Shown: positions 24,788 through 31,989 of the stretch, piece after piece
Layout: each line of letters opens with the position of its first letter
Numbering within the stretch: position 1 is the first letter of the stretch
Assembly (NCBI GenBank): GCA_029974635.1
Contig: JARKQY010000048.1
Span: 124,001-188,000, forward strand
Source of the DNA: Bacillota bacterium
GTDB taxonomy: Bacteria; Bacillota; UBA4882; UBA8346
Direction of reading: 5' to 3'
Length of the DNA stretch: 64,000 nucleotides
The notes under the pieces: model-generated
What the model saw: only the letters and a program-made list of their open reading frames with translations
Databases searched by the model: none
Told to the model about the DNA's origin: nothing
Made by a program: the position numbers and the translations under genes

Positions 24788-24814
24788 TATATTAGAATGT
24801 CTATGTCTAATATA
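24788..24814. promoter_or_regulatory. Likely operator, perfect 9-bp inverted repeat
   Basis: TATATTAGA, nine bases, TCTAATATA. It lies in the divergent gap between the Spo0E-like gene (minus) and the HTH gene at 24902 (plus). A TATAAT box at 24841-24846 follows 27 bp to the right. A good binding site for a dimeric Xre regulator. Confidence 0.5.
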
Positions 24815-24901
24815 CGCAAGTGCATTGATTTAATTCTCTCCGTATAATGATAATGGACATAACAAGTGTATACGTGACCGTGTGTCTGAACAGGAGAACC
24901 G

Positions 24902-25192
24902 ATGCGAAAAAAGGATGACAATAAATTTTTTCCAATATACAAAGAAGTCGGGCGACGAATTGCATTTTTTCGCAACCTGCGCGGATTAAGTCAGGAAGAA
25001 CTGGCCGCGAAGATTGATATTAGTGCAAGCCATTTAAGTAAAATCGAAGCGCCAAACATCCAAATCAGTTTCTCATTTGACATGCTTTTGTTGATTGCCG
25101 AGGGATTGGATATACATGTCGCGGCCCTTTTCGCGCCGGTGGAAACAATCAGCGTTCATTTTAGCAACCAATCTTTGAATCCTGATTTATAG
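24902..25192 (+). CDS. Small Xre-family regulator
   Basis: A 96-residue protein. The HTH core is IAFFRNLRGLSQEELAAKID, ISASHLSKIEAPN, followed by LLLIAEGLDIHVAALFAPVE. It is paralogous to the regulator at 26029: both share the E(V/I)GR(R/K)IAF(F/Y)R(N/K)LR start and the same spacing. CAGGAGA precedes the start. Divergent from the spo0E-like/NYN pair, so it may repress it. Confidence 0.75.
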   Translation: MRKKDDNKFFPIYKEVGRRIAFFRNLRGLSQEELAAKIDISASHLSKIEAPNIQISFSFDMLLLIAEGLDIHVAALFAPVETISVHFSNQSLNPDL

Positions 25193-25221
25193 CTGACAGT
25201 CTTGTGATGTTAGGGACAGCT

Positions 25222-25899
25222 TTAACAAGACCTGCCGGATGCTACAATGACCGAATTTTTTCGCGCCTTTGCTTTATATAACAGTTGGTCGGCTGTTATC
25301 AATAAACATTTTAAATCCTGGTCTGGTTTGAGCGCAATGATTCCCGCGCTGACGGTGAGGGCGTATGGGGAGTGAAAGCGTGCTTCAATTTTGTGGCGTA
25401 TCCTCTCCATGACCTCATATGAGTCCGCTAAAGATGTTTCCGGGAAAATGATGGCAAACTCGTCCCCACCCCAGCGGGTTACAATATCCGTCCCTCTGGT
25501 GCTTTGCTTTAATATGGCGGCGAGTTCGGATATTATTTTGTCTCCTGTCGCGTGGCCGTAAGTATCGTTTACGGTTTTAAAATCATCTACATCAATCATG
25601 GCAATACACGCTGTTGTGTTCTTCCTGGCCGCCCGCGCCTCTTCTTTGTTTAGCTTTAAATGAAAATATCTTCTATTGCGTAAACCGGTTAGGAAATCTG
25701 TGTGGGAACTTAAGTTTAACTTTTTGATTAGCCTGCCGGTTGTAAACCCGACTGTCGCTAAAAGAAGGGCGGTTCCTACCCATAATAATTTTTCAAAATC
25801 AACCGGTAAAACCGTGTTTAAATAGTACCCCGTTAGACCCACCAGTGTTCCCAGCAACGCCAGCAGTAAAGGAGCATAATTGTAAAACACCCTGGACAC
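25222..25899 (-). CDS. Membrane-anchored GGDEF diguanylate cyclase
   Basis: A 225-residue protein. The N-terminus has two membrane helices (YAPLLLALLGTLVGLTGYYL and LLWVGTALLLATVGFTTGRL). Residues about 65-220 form a GGDEF domain: DFLTGLRNRRYF, IDVDDFKTVNDTYGHATGD, an intact RWGGDEFAIIF active site, and an RGTD inhibitory site five residues before it. It should make c-di-GMP with product inhibition. There is no large sensor domain. Unusual cargo for a T7-type phage. It lies between two paralogous HTH genes. Confidence 0.9.
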   Translation of the reverse strand: MSRVFYNYAPLLLALLGTLVGLTGYYLNTVLPVDFEKLLWVGTALLLATVGFTTGRLIKKLNLSSHTDFLTGLRNRRYFHLKLNKEEARAARKNTTACIAMIDVDDFKTVNDTYGHATGDKIISELAAILKQSTRGTDIVTRWGGDEFAIIFPETSLADSYEVMERIRHKIEARFHSPYALTVSAGIIALKPDQDLKCLLITADQLLYKAKARKNSVIVASGRSC

Positions 25900-25954
25900 T
25901 GCCTCCCTTTAAGACCAGCAAATCTTTACTAATTTTACCACTTGTTCAGTATTT

Positions 25955-25971
25955 CTGCAACAATATTGCAG
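25955..25971. promoter_or_regulatory. Likely operator, CTGCAA-5-TTGCAG
   Basis: A perfect 6-bp inverted repeat with a 5-bp spacer in the gap between the GGDEF gene (minus) and the HTH gene at 26029 (plus). Placed where a dimeric regulator could control both. Confidence 0.5.
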
Positions 25972-26028
25972 GTATTATGTACAGATAAATCAGTTTTTCA
26001 CCCCTATAATTTAAGGTGGGGTGAAAAC

Positions 26029-26295
26029 ATGAGAGGCAAACATTTAGCCAAATATCGAGAAATCGGACGCAAAATCGCGTTTTATCGAAAACTGCGTAAT
26101 TTATCGCAAGAGCGTCTTAGCGAAATGATTGATAAATCAAGGTCTTATATATCAAAGATAGAAGCAGAAAATTCCAATATGGAATTTAGCTTGGATGTCC
26201 TTTTTGATATTGCAGAAGCTTTGAATATCGATGTAGCGGCATTTTTTAATCCTATTGATATAGAAATCAAGGGCAAATACTTAAAAGGCGAATAG
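26029..26295 (+). CDS. Small Xre-family regulator
   Basis: An 88-residue HTH protein starting MRGKHLAKYREIGRKIAFYR, with AAGGTGGGG nine bases before the ATG; a longer frame upstream lacks a ribosome site. HTH residues: NLSQERLSEMIDKSRSYISK. Paralogue of 24902-25192. Divergent from the GGDEF gene and likely its regulator. Confidence 0.75.
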   Translation: MRGKHLAKYREIGRKIAFYRKLRNLSQERLSEMIDKSRSYISKIEAENSNMEFSLDVLFDIAEALNIDVAAFFNPIDIEIKGKYLKGE

Positions 26296-26314
26296 ATAAC
26301 GGACAGCAACACTA

Positions 26315-26779
26315 TCAAGTTGATTCCAAGCGCTGATAGTGTTTCAATGCGCCATAAAACCAGATGAAATGCACTGGAAATCTCAAGAATTCATTCCAGT
26401 GGACTTCTTTGATCAGCCCCACTTGGGTGAAGAACAGTCCAATCGCCACTCCCATCATGGAAAAAGCCGCAATATAAAAGGTTGTATAGTACCATTCCTT
26501 ACGATTCGGGTAGAAATAAATAAATAAAATAAACGCCGGAGACCACGCCAGCGGAATCCACAGCGGTGCGCCCAAAAAGTTGAAAGGTTCAAGCTTCACA
26601 TAGTGATAGAGGTTTAGCATTCGAAACAACAGAATTAAAACGGCATCAACCGTTGAACCCCATAATAGACTAAACCAAAATAACTTTTTAATTTCCTTTC
26701 TTGGGACAAACGCCAAAACCAAGAATAACATAAGTAGTGCGAATATTGGATAACTTAATCGGCTATCCATAGTGACCAT
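26315..26779 (-). CDS. CBO0543-like membrane protein
   Basis: A 154-residue membrane protein with about five helices (YPIFALLMLFLVLAFVP, FWFSLLWGSTVDAVLILLF, PLAWSPAFILFIYFYP and others). Overall build and the tail RFPVHFIWFYGALKHYQRLE resemble the CBO0543 family of Bacillota, whose function is unknown. It converges on the HTH gene at 26029. AT-rich DNA follows upstream (26780-26977) with no gene visible. Confidence 0.5.
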   Translation of the reverse strand: MVTMDSRLSYPIFALLMLFLVLAFVPRKEIKKLFWFSLLWGSTVDAVLILLFRMLNLYHYVKLEPFNFLGAPLWIPLAWSPAFILFIYFYPNRKEWYYTTFYIAAFSMMGVAIGLFFTQVGLIKEVHWNEFLRFPVHFIWFYGALKHYQRLEST

Positions 26780-26977
26780 CTTCCTTTAATTTTAGTATTA
26801 ATTTTTACAAAGACAAGGAAATTATGTAAAACCATCAGCCTTAGAGCCAATAATAGACCGGATATCCCACAGTTTAATTACTTAATATTAATCTCCAAAT
26901 TAATTTTAATTTATAACTTAATATTAAGCAATAACTTTATGTGAACATTTCCCCAGCATTGATATAGTAAAAGCTGG

Positions 26978-27325
26978 GTGATTTTTTTGTATATTGATTA
27001 TCAGGCCATTGGGCAACGAATTAAAAAAGTTCGCAAGCAAAAGCGTTTTACTCAGGAAAGGCTGGCTGAAAGTCTGGAGGTTTCTACCGTTTATATTAGC
27101 CAGGTGGAAAACGCTAAAACGAAACTTAATCTGGAAATGTTGGTGCGCATTGCAGCCATGCTGGATACTGACCCCGGCTATTTTCTGACTGGTGTTTCCT
27201 ATCAAACAAAAGATTATCTTAAGTCAGATATCGCTTTACTCCTTCAGGAGTGTCCACCGGAAAGACGCCAGTTAATTATTGACATGGCTAAGTTGATTAT
27301 CAAACATAAAGAAATACGGCGGTAG
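26978..27325 (+). CDS. Xre-family regulator at the border of the T7-like block
   Basis: A 115-residue protein with a GTG start and a weak ribosome site, so the start is uncertain. HTH: RIKKVRKQKRFTQERLAESL, EVSTVYISQVENAKTKLNLE. A C-terminal helical tail (CPPERRQLIIDMAKLIIKHK) could serve dimerisation. It ends 27 bp from the terL stop, convergent with the whole late phage operon. It is the best-placed lysogeny-repressor candidate in the element, but this is inference. Confidence 0.65.
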   Translation: MIFLYIDYQAIGQRIKKVRKQKRFTQERLAESLEVSTVYISQVENAKTKLNLEMLVRIAAMLDTDPGYFLTGVSYQTKDYLKSDIALLLQECPPERRQLIIDMAKLIIKHKEIRR

Positions 27326-27351
27326 AGGGGATAAAGGGGCGGCATTGATAA

Positions 27352-29019
27352 TTAAACCCATCGGGAGTTCTCAATGCCAAACCCCACCACATGTTCCATA
27401 AAATTCTCTAATTCTGCTTCGAAAACTCTTTCCCTGTGTTCCTTCGCCGCCCGTTCCTCATCCCGCGCCATCGACTCCACCCAGTAGGCCACGGCAATCG
27501 CCAGCGCGTCCAGCCGGTCGTCATGTTTCAGCGAACCTCTGTCCCTGGTCAGCCGGGTAAGCTGATAGAATAGGGAATAATTAATGGCCCCTTCTTCCTC
27601 GTTGGTGGCAATCTTCAAGTCTTCTTGCACCACGGAAATATCAAAAACCAACCGGTGGCGGTTCATGGCCGGTTCCAAAGTGTCAACAATCCGTTTCTCC
27701 TTCTGGACGGAGTGTTTGACTTCCTCAACCGTGCAGGGATGATACTTCGCCAGCACCGGCGTAAAGATTTTTGCGAACATGCCGTCGCCAAAGTTTGCTT
27801 CAATCACAATATAATTGACCTTTTGCTCCTTGGCGACCTTAGCCAGCTTGATTAAATTCTCGTCGCTGTAACCGCCTTTTAAACCACCGGTGGCGGTCAC
27901 AAACAAAGTACCATGTAGCTGTTTGACCACCGCATATCCAAGCTCATCCGTTCCCCGGCCCGCCGGGTCAATCGCCATCACCGAGCCTTCATATTCAATC
28001 CAGTCTTTATCAACAAATAATGGTTTGTACCATCTGTCCCCGGTAAACCCGATATTCGCCAGTTCCTTGATTTGATATTCCGGCGAGGAACCCCAGGCGA
28101 CACTTACCGGAGCCTTATCGGTGTTCAACGAAGTCACAATCAGGTCGGAAAGCTTGAGCGGATAGCGTTCGGTGTCGGAAAGGGAAGTATCCAACATGAA
28201 TTGAAGCGCAAAACCCGACTTACCGTAGGAAGTCTCCCGCTGTAATAAATCCAACTCCGTAAACCGGGTCGGTTCGGTTGGTTTGCCGACCAGCTTGCTG
28301 TCTCTTAAAACCGCCTCCATAATCGACTTGGCTAACTGCCCGTTATATTTCTTAAAATTCCCCTTTGCCGGATACCGGGCGGGCCAAATCCGGCAATCGT
28401 AGCCTCGTTCGCGCAGCTTGTTATAGATGGATTCCTCGGTCTGCGGGGTGCCTAAAAAGGTAATCCTGCCGCCCGGCTTGATAATTGCTTCAAACTCCAA
28501 GACCGTCTTTAACAGTTTTTCCCGTAAGTCTTGCGTCCCGGAGTTGTTAGGAACCTCCACGTCATCGGCGATAATCTCGTTGGCGCGCGTTCCGGTAAGC
28601 TGGCCGAACACGCCGACGCTCATCACCGAAGGCGCTTGGTCGGGCAAGGCCAAACCCACATCAAAGGCCACGTTGGAATCCCGCTGGTGGTCATGAGCCT
28701 GCAAGTGCTGTAAAAACGGCACTTCACGAATCAGCATCCGGGTAAAGGTGGAAAAGTTATTAGCCCGTTGTTTACTGGCCGATACTACCAGAAACTTGTA
28801 ATCCGGGTCGATATATAAACGCCATAAGACATAAGCGGCGGTAATCCAGCTTTTAGCGACTCCCCGGAACCCTTCGATAATCCGGCGGAAAATCCCGTCT
28901 TCTTGCAGGTAGTCAGCTATCTCATATTGCAACGGGGTGGGGTCGGGCAACCGCAAATATTTCCAAATCAGATAGAGAAAGTTGCGGAAGTCCTTTCTGA
29001 TTAATTCATCATCCGTCAT
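27352..29019 (-). CDS. T7 gp19-like large terminase
   Basis: A 555-residue DNA packaging motor very like T7 gp19. Visible: the Walker A-like GFRGVAKSWITAAYVLW (T7 has FRGIGKSFIT), GQLTGTRANEIIADDVEVPN (Walker B), FLGTPQTEESIY, ALQFMLDTSLSDTERYPLKL and nuclease acids in MAIDPAGRG and KHDDRLDALAI. The start at 29019 has AAGGAT upstream; an ATG at 29037 is also possible. Last gene of the T7-like block, as in T7. Confidence 0.92.
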   Translation of the reverse strand: MTDDELIRKDFRNFLYLIWKYLRLPDPTPLQYEIADYLQEDGIFRRIIEGFRGVAKSWITAAYVLWRLYIDPDYKFLVVSASKQRANNFSTFTRMLIREVPFLQHLQAHDHQRDSNVAFDVGLALPDQAPSVMSVGVFGQLTGTRANEIIADDVEVPNNSGTQDLREKLLKTVLEFEAIIKPGGRITFLGTPQTEESIYNKLRERGYDCRIWPARYPAKGNFKKYNGQLAKSIMEAVLRDSKLVGKPTEPTRFTELDLLQRETSYGKSGFALQFMLDTSLSDTERYPLKLSDLIVTSLNTDKAPVSVAWGSSPEYQIKELANIGFTGDRWYKPLFVDKDWIEYEGSVMAIDPAGRGTDELGYAVVKQLHGTLFVTATGGLKGGYSDENLIKLAKVAKEQKVNYIVIEANFGDGMFAKIFTPVLAKYHPCTVEEVKHSVQKEKRIVDTLEPAMNRHRLVFDISVVQEDLKIATNEEEGAINYSLFYQLTRLTRDRGSLKHDDRLDALAIAVAYWVESMARDEERAAKEHRERVFEAELENFMEHVVGFGIENSRWV

Positions 29020-29038
29020 AACAGCCATCCTTATCATA

Positions 29039-29072
29039 GAAAAACCCCCTGGGCCAGTCACTCAGGGGGTGG
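29039..29072 (-). terminator. Hairpin between terS and terL
   Basis: On the minus strand ACCCCCTG pairs with CAGGGGGT, with a TTTTTC tail. It lies after the small-terminase stop and before the large-terminase start, so may set the ratio of the two. Confidence 0.6.
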
Positions 29073-29077
29073 TTATT

Positions 29078-29308
29078 TTAATTACTCGTATAATGGTCGG
29101 AACCGAACGGCAGGCTTTCCTTCAGGATGCCGAGGGGGTTCTTTCCCTTGGTAATCTCACAGGTAATACCGTTGTTCTTCAGTAGTTCAATCGCGTTCTT
29201 AAAATCCTGGGGCGTTGCCTCGCCTGCCTTAATTTTAGCCGCCAATACGTCCGCAATGGTTTCCAGTAAGGTCGCCAACTTTTCTTCTAGTTCCCGTTTA
29301 TTTCCCAT
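29078..29308 (-). CDS. T7 gp18-like small terminase
   Basis: A 76-residue protein starting MGNKRELEEKLATLLETIAD, within the end of the preceding gene (ATG inside GATGGGAAATAA). T7 gp18 has 89 residues and the same place before gp19. The N-terminal helix and the GITCEITKGKNP segment fit a DNA-maturase small subunit. Longer in-frame starts overlap the upstream gene more and lack a ribosome site. Confidence 0.7.
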   Translation of the reverse strand: MGNKRELEEKLATLLETIADVLAAKIKAGEATPQDFKNAIELLKNNGITCEITKGKNPLGILKESLPFGSDHYTSN

Positions 29309-29522
29309 CTTTTCTCGTCTCCGAAGAGTAATGATAAATCTTGTGTTCGGTCTTGAGCACCGACAAGTCAACGTCGTGGGCGTCCAGCCTTTTATCGGCC
29401 TTATCCAGGCTGGCGTTAATCTTTTTAATCTCGGAGGTGATAAACCAGCCCAACGCCGTAGCCAATGAAAAATTCAAGCCCAGCAGAACATTCATTAAAA
29501 AAGTATATAGTTCCTGATTCAT
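29298..29522 (-). CDS. Small membrane protein of the lysis/packaging group
   Basis: A 74-residue protein with one N-terminal membrane helix (LYTFLMNVLLGLNFSLATALGWFI) and a charged coiled-coil tail (EIKKINASLDKADKRLDAHD). Its place between a holin and the small terminase matches the T7 17.5-18.7 group of holin and spanin genes. The function is probably in lysis. The start ATG overlaps the stop of a tiny upstream frame (ATGA). Confidence 0.6.
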   Translation of the reverse strand: MNQELYTFLMNVLLGLNFSLATALGWFITSEIKKINASLDKADKRLDAHDVDLSVLKTEHKIYHYSSETRKDGK

Positions 29523-29581
29523 GGGTCGTCTCTCCTTAGCAGGTCAGTCAGCCATTTCTTTATCAAATACATTGCAATCAT
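29519..29581 (-). CDS. Possible tiny ORF coupled to the next gene
   Basis: A 20-codon frame, MIAMYLIKKWLTDLLRRDDP, ending in TGA that overlaps the next start (ATGA). The frame is open upstream to about 29650 without a usual start codon, so the true beginning is unknown. Amphipathic and basic, like small phage lysis proteins. Confidence 0.25.
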   Translation of the reverse strand: MIAMYLIKKWLTDLLRRDDP

Positions 29582-29682
29582 CTGGAACAAACGCCACCTT
29601 TTCGACCAAGCCAAAGAGGCTCCCAGGTATCCGCTGACCTTCAGGAGCCTCCAGGTTAATTGCAGCTTGGCTGGCGGCTTGA

Positions 29683-29862
29683 TTAGTTTTTTGCGTCCTC
29701 TTTCTTATTAAGGGCCAGAATCTCCAATACTTTGACAATCTTCGCCAAAACCGCGTCGTCTTTCGGAGTGGGGGTCAGTTTGACAATGATGGAAGCGACC
29801 GAGACCATCCCGGCCACAATTAAGGTGACATCTTTCCAATTCGCGATAATCCAGTTAAACAT
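29683..29862 (-). CDS. Small holin candidate, T7 gp17.5 position
   Basis: A 59-residue protein with one membrane helix (DVTLIVAGMVSVASIIVKL) and a charged C-terminus (KIVKVLEILALNKKEDAKN). It sits right after the tail-fibre gene as the T7 holin gene 17.5 does. The start ATG is preceded by AAGGAGA. It would time lysis by opening the membrane for the lysins encoded near the other end of the phage. Confidence 0.65.
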   Translation of the reverse strand: MFNWIIANWKDVTLIVAGMVSVASIIVKLTPTPKDDAVLAKIVKVLEILALNKKEDAKN

Positions 29863-29901
29863 GTTTTTTAATCTCCTTTAGTTTTGTTATTGGGTTGGAT
29901 T

Positions 29902-31989
29902 TCAAACGATAATCAGCTTGGGATATTGATAGGTTACGGATTGGCCGTGGGTCGTGGAGGAAGTGATTCGGATGATTAAATCAGCGTTGTTATTGATGGT
30001 AAGCGGCCCGGCGGTCTTCATTCCGGTTCCGACGACCTCCGCAATCACCAGTCCGTTGGTCTTATCGTAAAGCTGGCATTTGGGATTGTCGTTCCCGCTA
30101 AGATAAACCTCCCAATAAATACTCCTTCCGGTGGCATACGCCGACCGCCATTTGAGGAATGAGACAAATCCATCAGCCGGAGGGTAAGACCCACTCGGAT
30201 AGTTTGAGTTGACAGTGTTGGAAACGGGATACATGGGAATTACATGGGCATCCTGAGAGGCGGTTAAATAGGCAGAAGCTTCCACCCCACCCAGTTTGGC
30301 GGAGTCGGGAGCAATGCCGGAGAGCGTCCCTAAATCGTGGCTGTGGGAACCGGCGGCATAATACAAGGCGGGCTGTCCTCCCAGCTTGGCGGAGTCTGGC
30401 ACGGTTCCCGTAATCGTCGAACCGTCTTGGGTATGGGAAGCTAAAGCGTAACCGGAAGCAGCCACGCCCCCGAGTCTTTCAGAGTCGGCAGCCCTGGCTA
30501 TCTTACCGTCTTCTGCGCCGTATTCGCCTTCAAGGATTAAAGTTTTGTTGTCGGCACCCCCCCAGCGGAAGATACGGCCTGAACTGCCCGCGATGACGAA
30601 TTGTAGTAGCTCACCGGTGACAATATTTCCATACTGATTGCGCTGTACAATCGTATTGCCCTGGCTTGAACCCCCAGTAGTTGAAGGGATTCTACCAGCG
30701 AGCCTGTCAGAATCGGCAGCTTTGTTCACTTTCCCGTCACTGTTGCCATACCCGCCGTTCCGGTCGATATGCAGAATGCCGGTGGCTTGGTCAAACCGGA
30801 GATAGTTATTGGCTCTCATAATCAAAAGCTCATTGGTGGCAACGTTTCCCGCGTTATTCCGCTTAACGATACTATCATTGGTAGCCGAAGTTGATGGAAC
30901 GGCGCCTTGGAGCCTATCGGTATTCAGACCCGGTACTAACTGACCCTGCGCGTTCGTTCCCAATAAAAACGGAGGCCGGGCGGTGGCTGGGGCGAAAGTA
31001 TGTTGCGCGGTAATGGTCTTGTTCACGTCAGTCACCACGGTGTTTGCTCCCAATGACAGGGCTTGGGCTTTAGCCGCCCAGTGCCGCGCCGAATACTTCC
31101 CGGATTCCACTTCCACGTCTACGGCCTCATCCGCCCACTTGATAGCCTTGGCCTCGGAAGCGGAAGCGTTAATCTCCGCCGCAGTCGCGTTAATCTCATG
31201 AACTAAAGCGTTGGATTCGGATAAGGAAGCGTTAAAGGCCGAATCCGAAGCTTCCTGCGCTTTGGCGGCGGCAGCCGCAACGGAACCGGCTACCTCCGTT
31301 GCCTTATTGGTCGCGGTAACAGCGGAATCCGCCGCGCTAGAAGCGGAATTCGCGGCATTGGCCGCCGCAGTCGCTGCCGAATTCGCCGCAGCAACGGCGC
31401 TGTTTTGGGCGATTATGGCGTTACTTGCGGCATTATTCGCTTCATTAGCCTTCGCAATGGCGGTATTGACGTTGGCAGTCGTGGTATTCGTCGCATTAGT
31501 CGCTTCCGTCGCCTTCATCGTCGCGGTATCAGCCGCCGCCTGCGCGCCGGAGAGGATACCGTCGGTATAGGCTTTATTCACTGCATCACTGGGGTTGACG
31601 GGAGTGGCAATGTCTTTAATCCGTCTGCCTGCCGCTTGATAGGTGTTGTCGGTATCAAGGTAAAGCGATTCCTGGCTGGTGTCGGTAATCTCCTGCATGA
31701 TATAGAAAAGATGTTCCGAGTCCAGGTTCAAATACTTTTCATCAAAGATGGAAACATTGCTGAAGTCCACCAGTCTCACATCACGAGGCGTTTTCCTGCG
31801 GATGGTCAATATTGAACCGGGAGTCACCGGGCTGGCTAAACGGACGGTCGAGCCGGTTAAAAAAGAAAAGTCGGTATGGTTAATCCCATTGATATAAAGA
31901 AAAATATGACTTTGTTCCAAATATGGGAAGGGGATGGGATAATCCGTTGTTACCCCATCCCCGATATACGTGACAAACGATAATGCCAT
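29902..31989 (-). CDS. T7-type tail fibre
   Basis: A 695-residue protein. Residues 1-130 form the T7 gp17 N-terminal domain that joins the tail (SFVTYIGDGVTTDYPIPFPY, TIRRKTPRDVRLVDFSN, LNLDSEHLFYIMQEITD). Then an Ala-rich trimeric coiled-coil rod spans about 140-310 (AAAANSAATAAANAANSAS style). The distal part has several repeats with DSAKLGGQPALYYAAGSHSH and related SHSHDLGTLSGIAPDSAKLG. It is the receptor-binding fibre. The start overlaps the gp16 stop (TAATG). Confidence 0.88.
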   Translation of the reverse strand: MALSFVTYIGDGVTTDYPIPFPYLEQSHIFLYINGINHTDFSFLTGSTVRLASPVTPGSILTIRRKTPRDVRLVDFSNVSIFDEKYLNLDSEHLFYIMQEITDTSQESLYLDTDNTYQAAGRRIKDIATPVNPSDAVNKAYTDGILSGAQAAADTATMKATEATNATNTTTANVNTAIAKANEANNAASNAIIAQNSAVAAANSAATAAANAANSASSAADSAVTATNKATEVAGSVAAAAAKAQEASDSAFNASLSESNALVHEINATAAEINASASEAKAIKWADEAVDVEVESGKYSARHWAAKAQALSLGANTVVTDVNKTITAQHTFAPATARPPFLLGTNAQGQLVPGLNTDRLQGAVPSTSATNDSIVKRNNAGNVATNELLIMRANNYLRFDQATGILHIDRNGGYGNSDGKVNKAADSDRLAGRIPSTTGGSSQGNTIVQRNQYGNIVTGELLQFVIAGSSGRIFRWGGADNKTLILEGEYGAEDGKIARAADSERLGGVAASGYALASHTQDGSTITGTVPDSAKLGGQPALYYAAGSHSHDLGTLSGIAPDSAKLGGVEASAYLTASQDAHVIPMYPVSNTVNSNYPSGSYPPADGFVSFLKWRSAYATGRSIYWEVYLSGNDNPKCQLYDKTNGLVIAEVVGTGMKTAGPLTINNNADLIIRITSSTTHGQSVTYQYPKLIIV

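Noticed and set aside
18204-27340. Separate integrative conjugative element in tandem with the phage
   Set aside because: No third copy of the 50-bp att sequence near 27340 and no relaxase, coupling protein or type IV secretion gene. The inverted 13-bp arms tie both ends to one unit.
29544-29738. 64-codon frame downstream of the small holin gene
   Set aside because: It lacks a ribosome site, overlaps the end of the holin gene in another frame and has no recognisable pattern.
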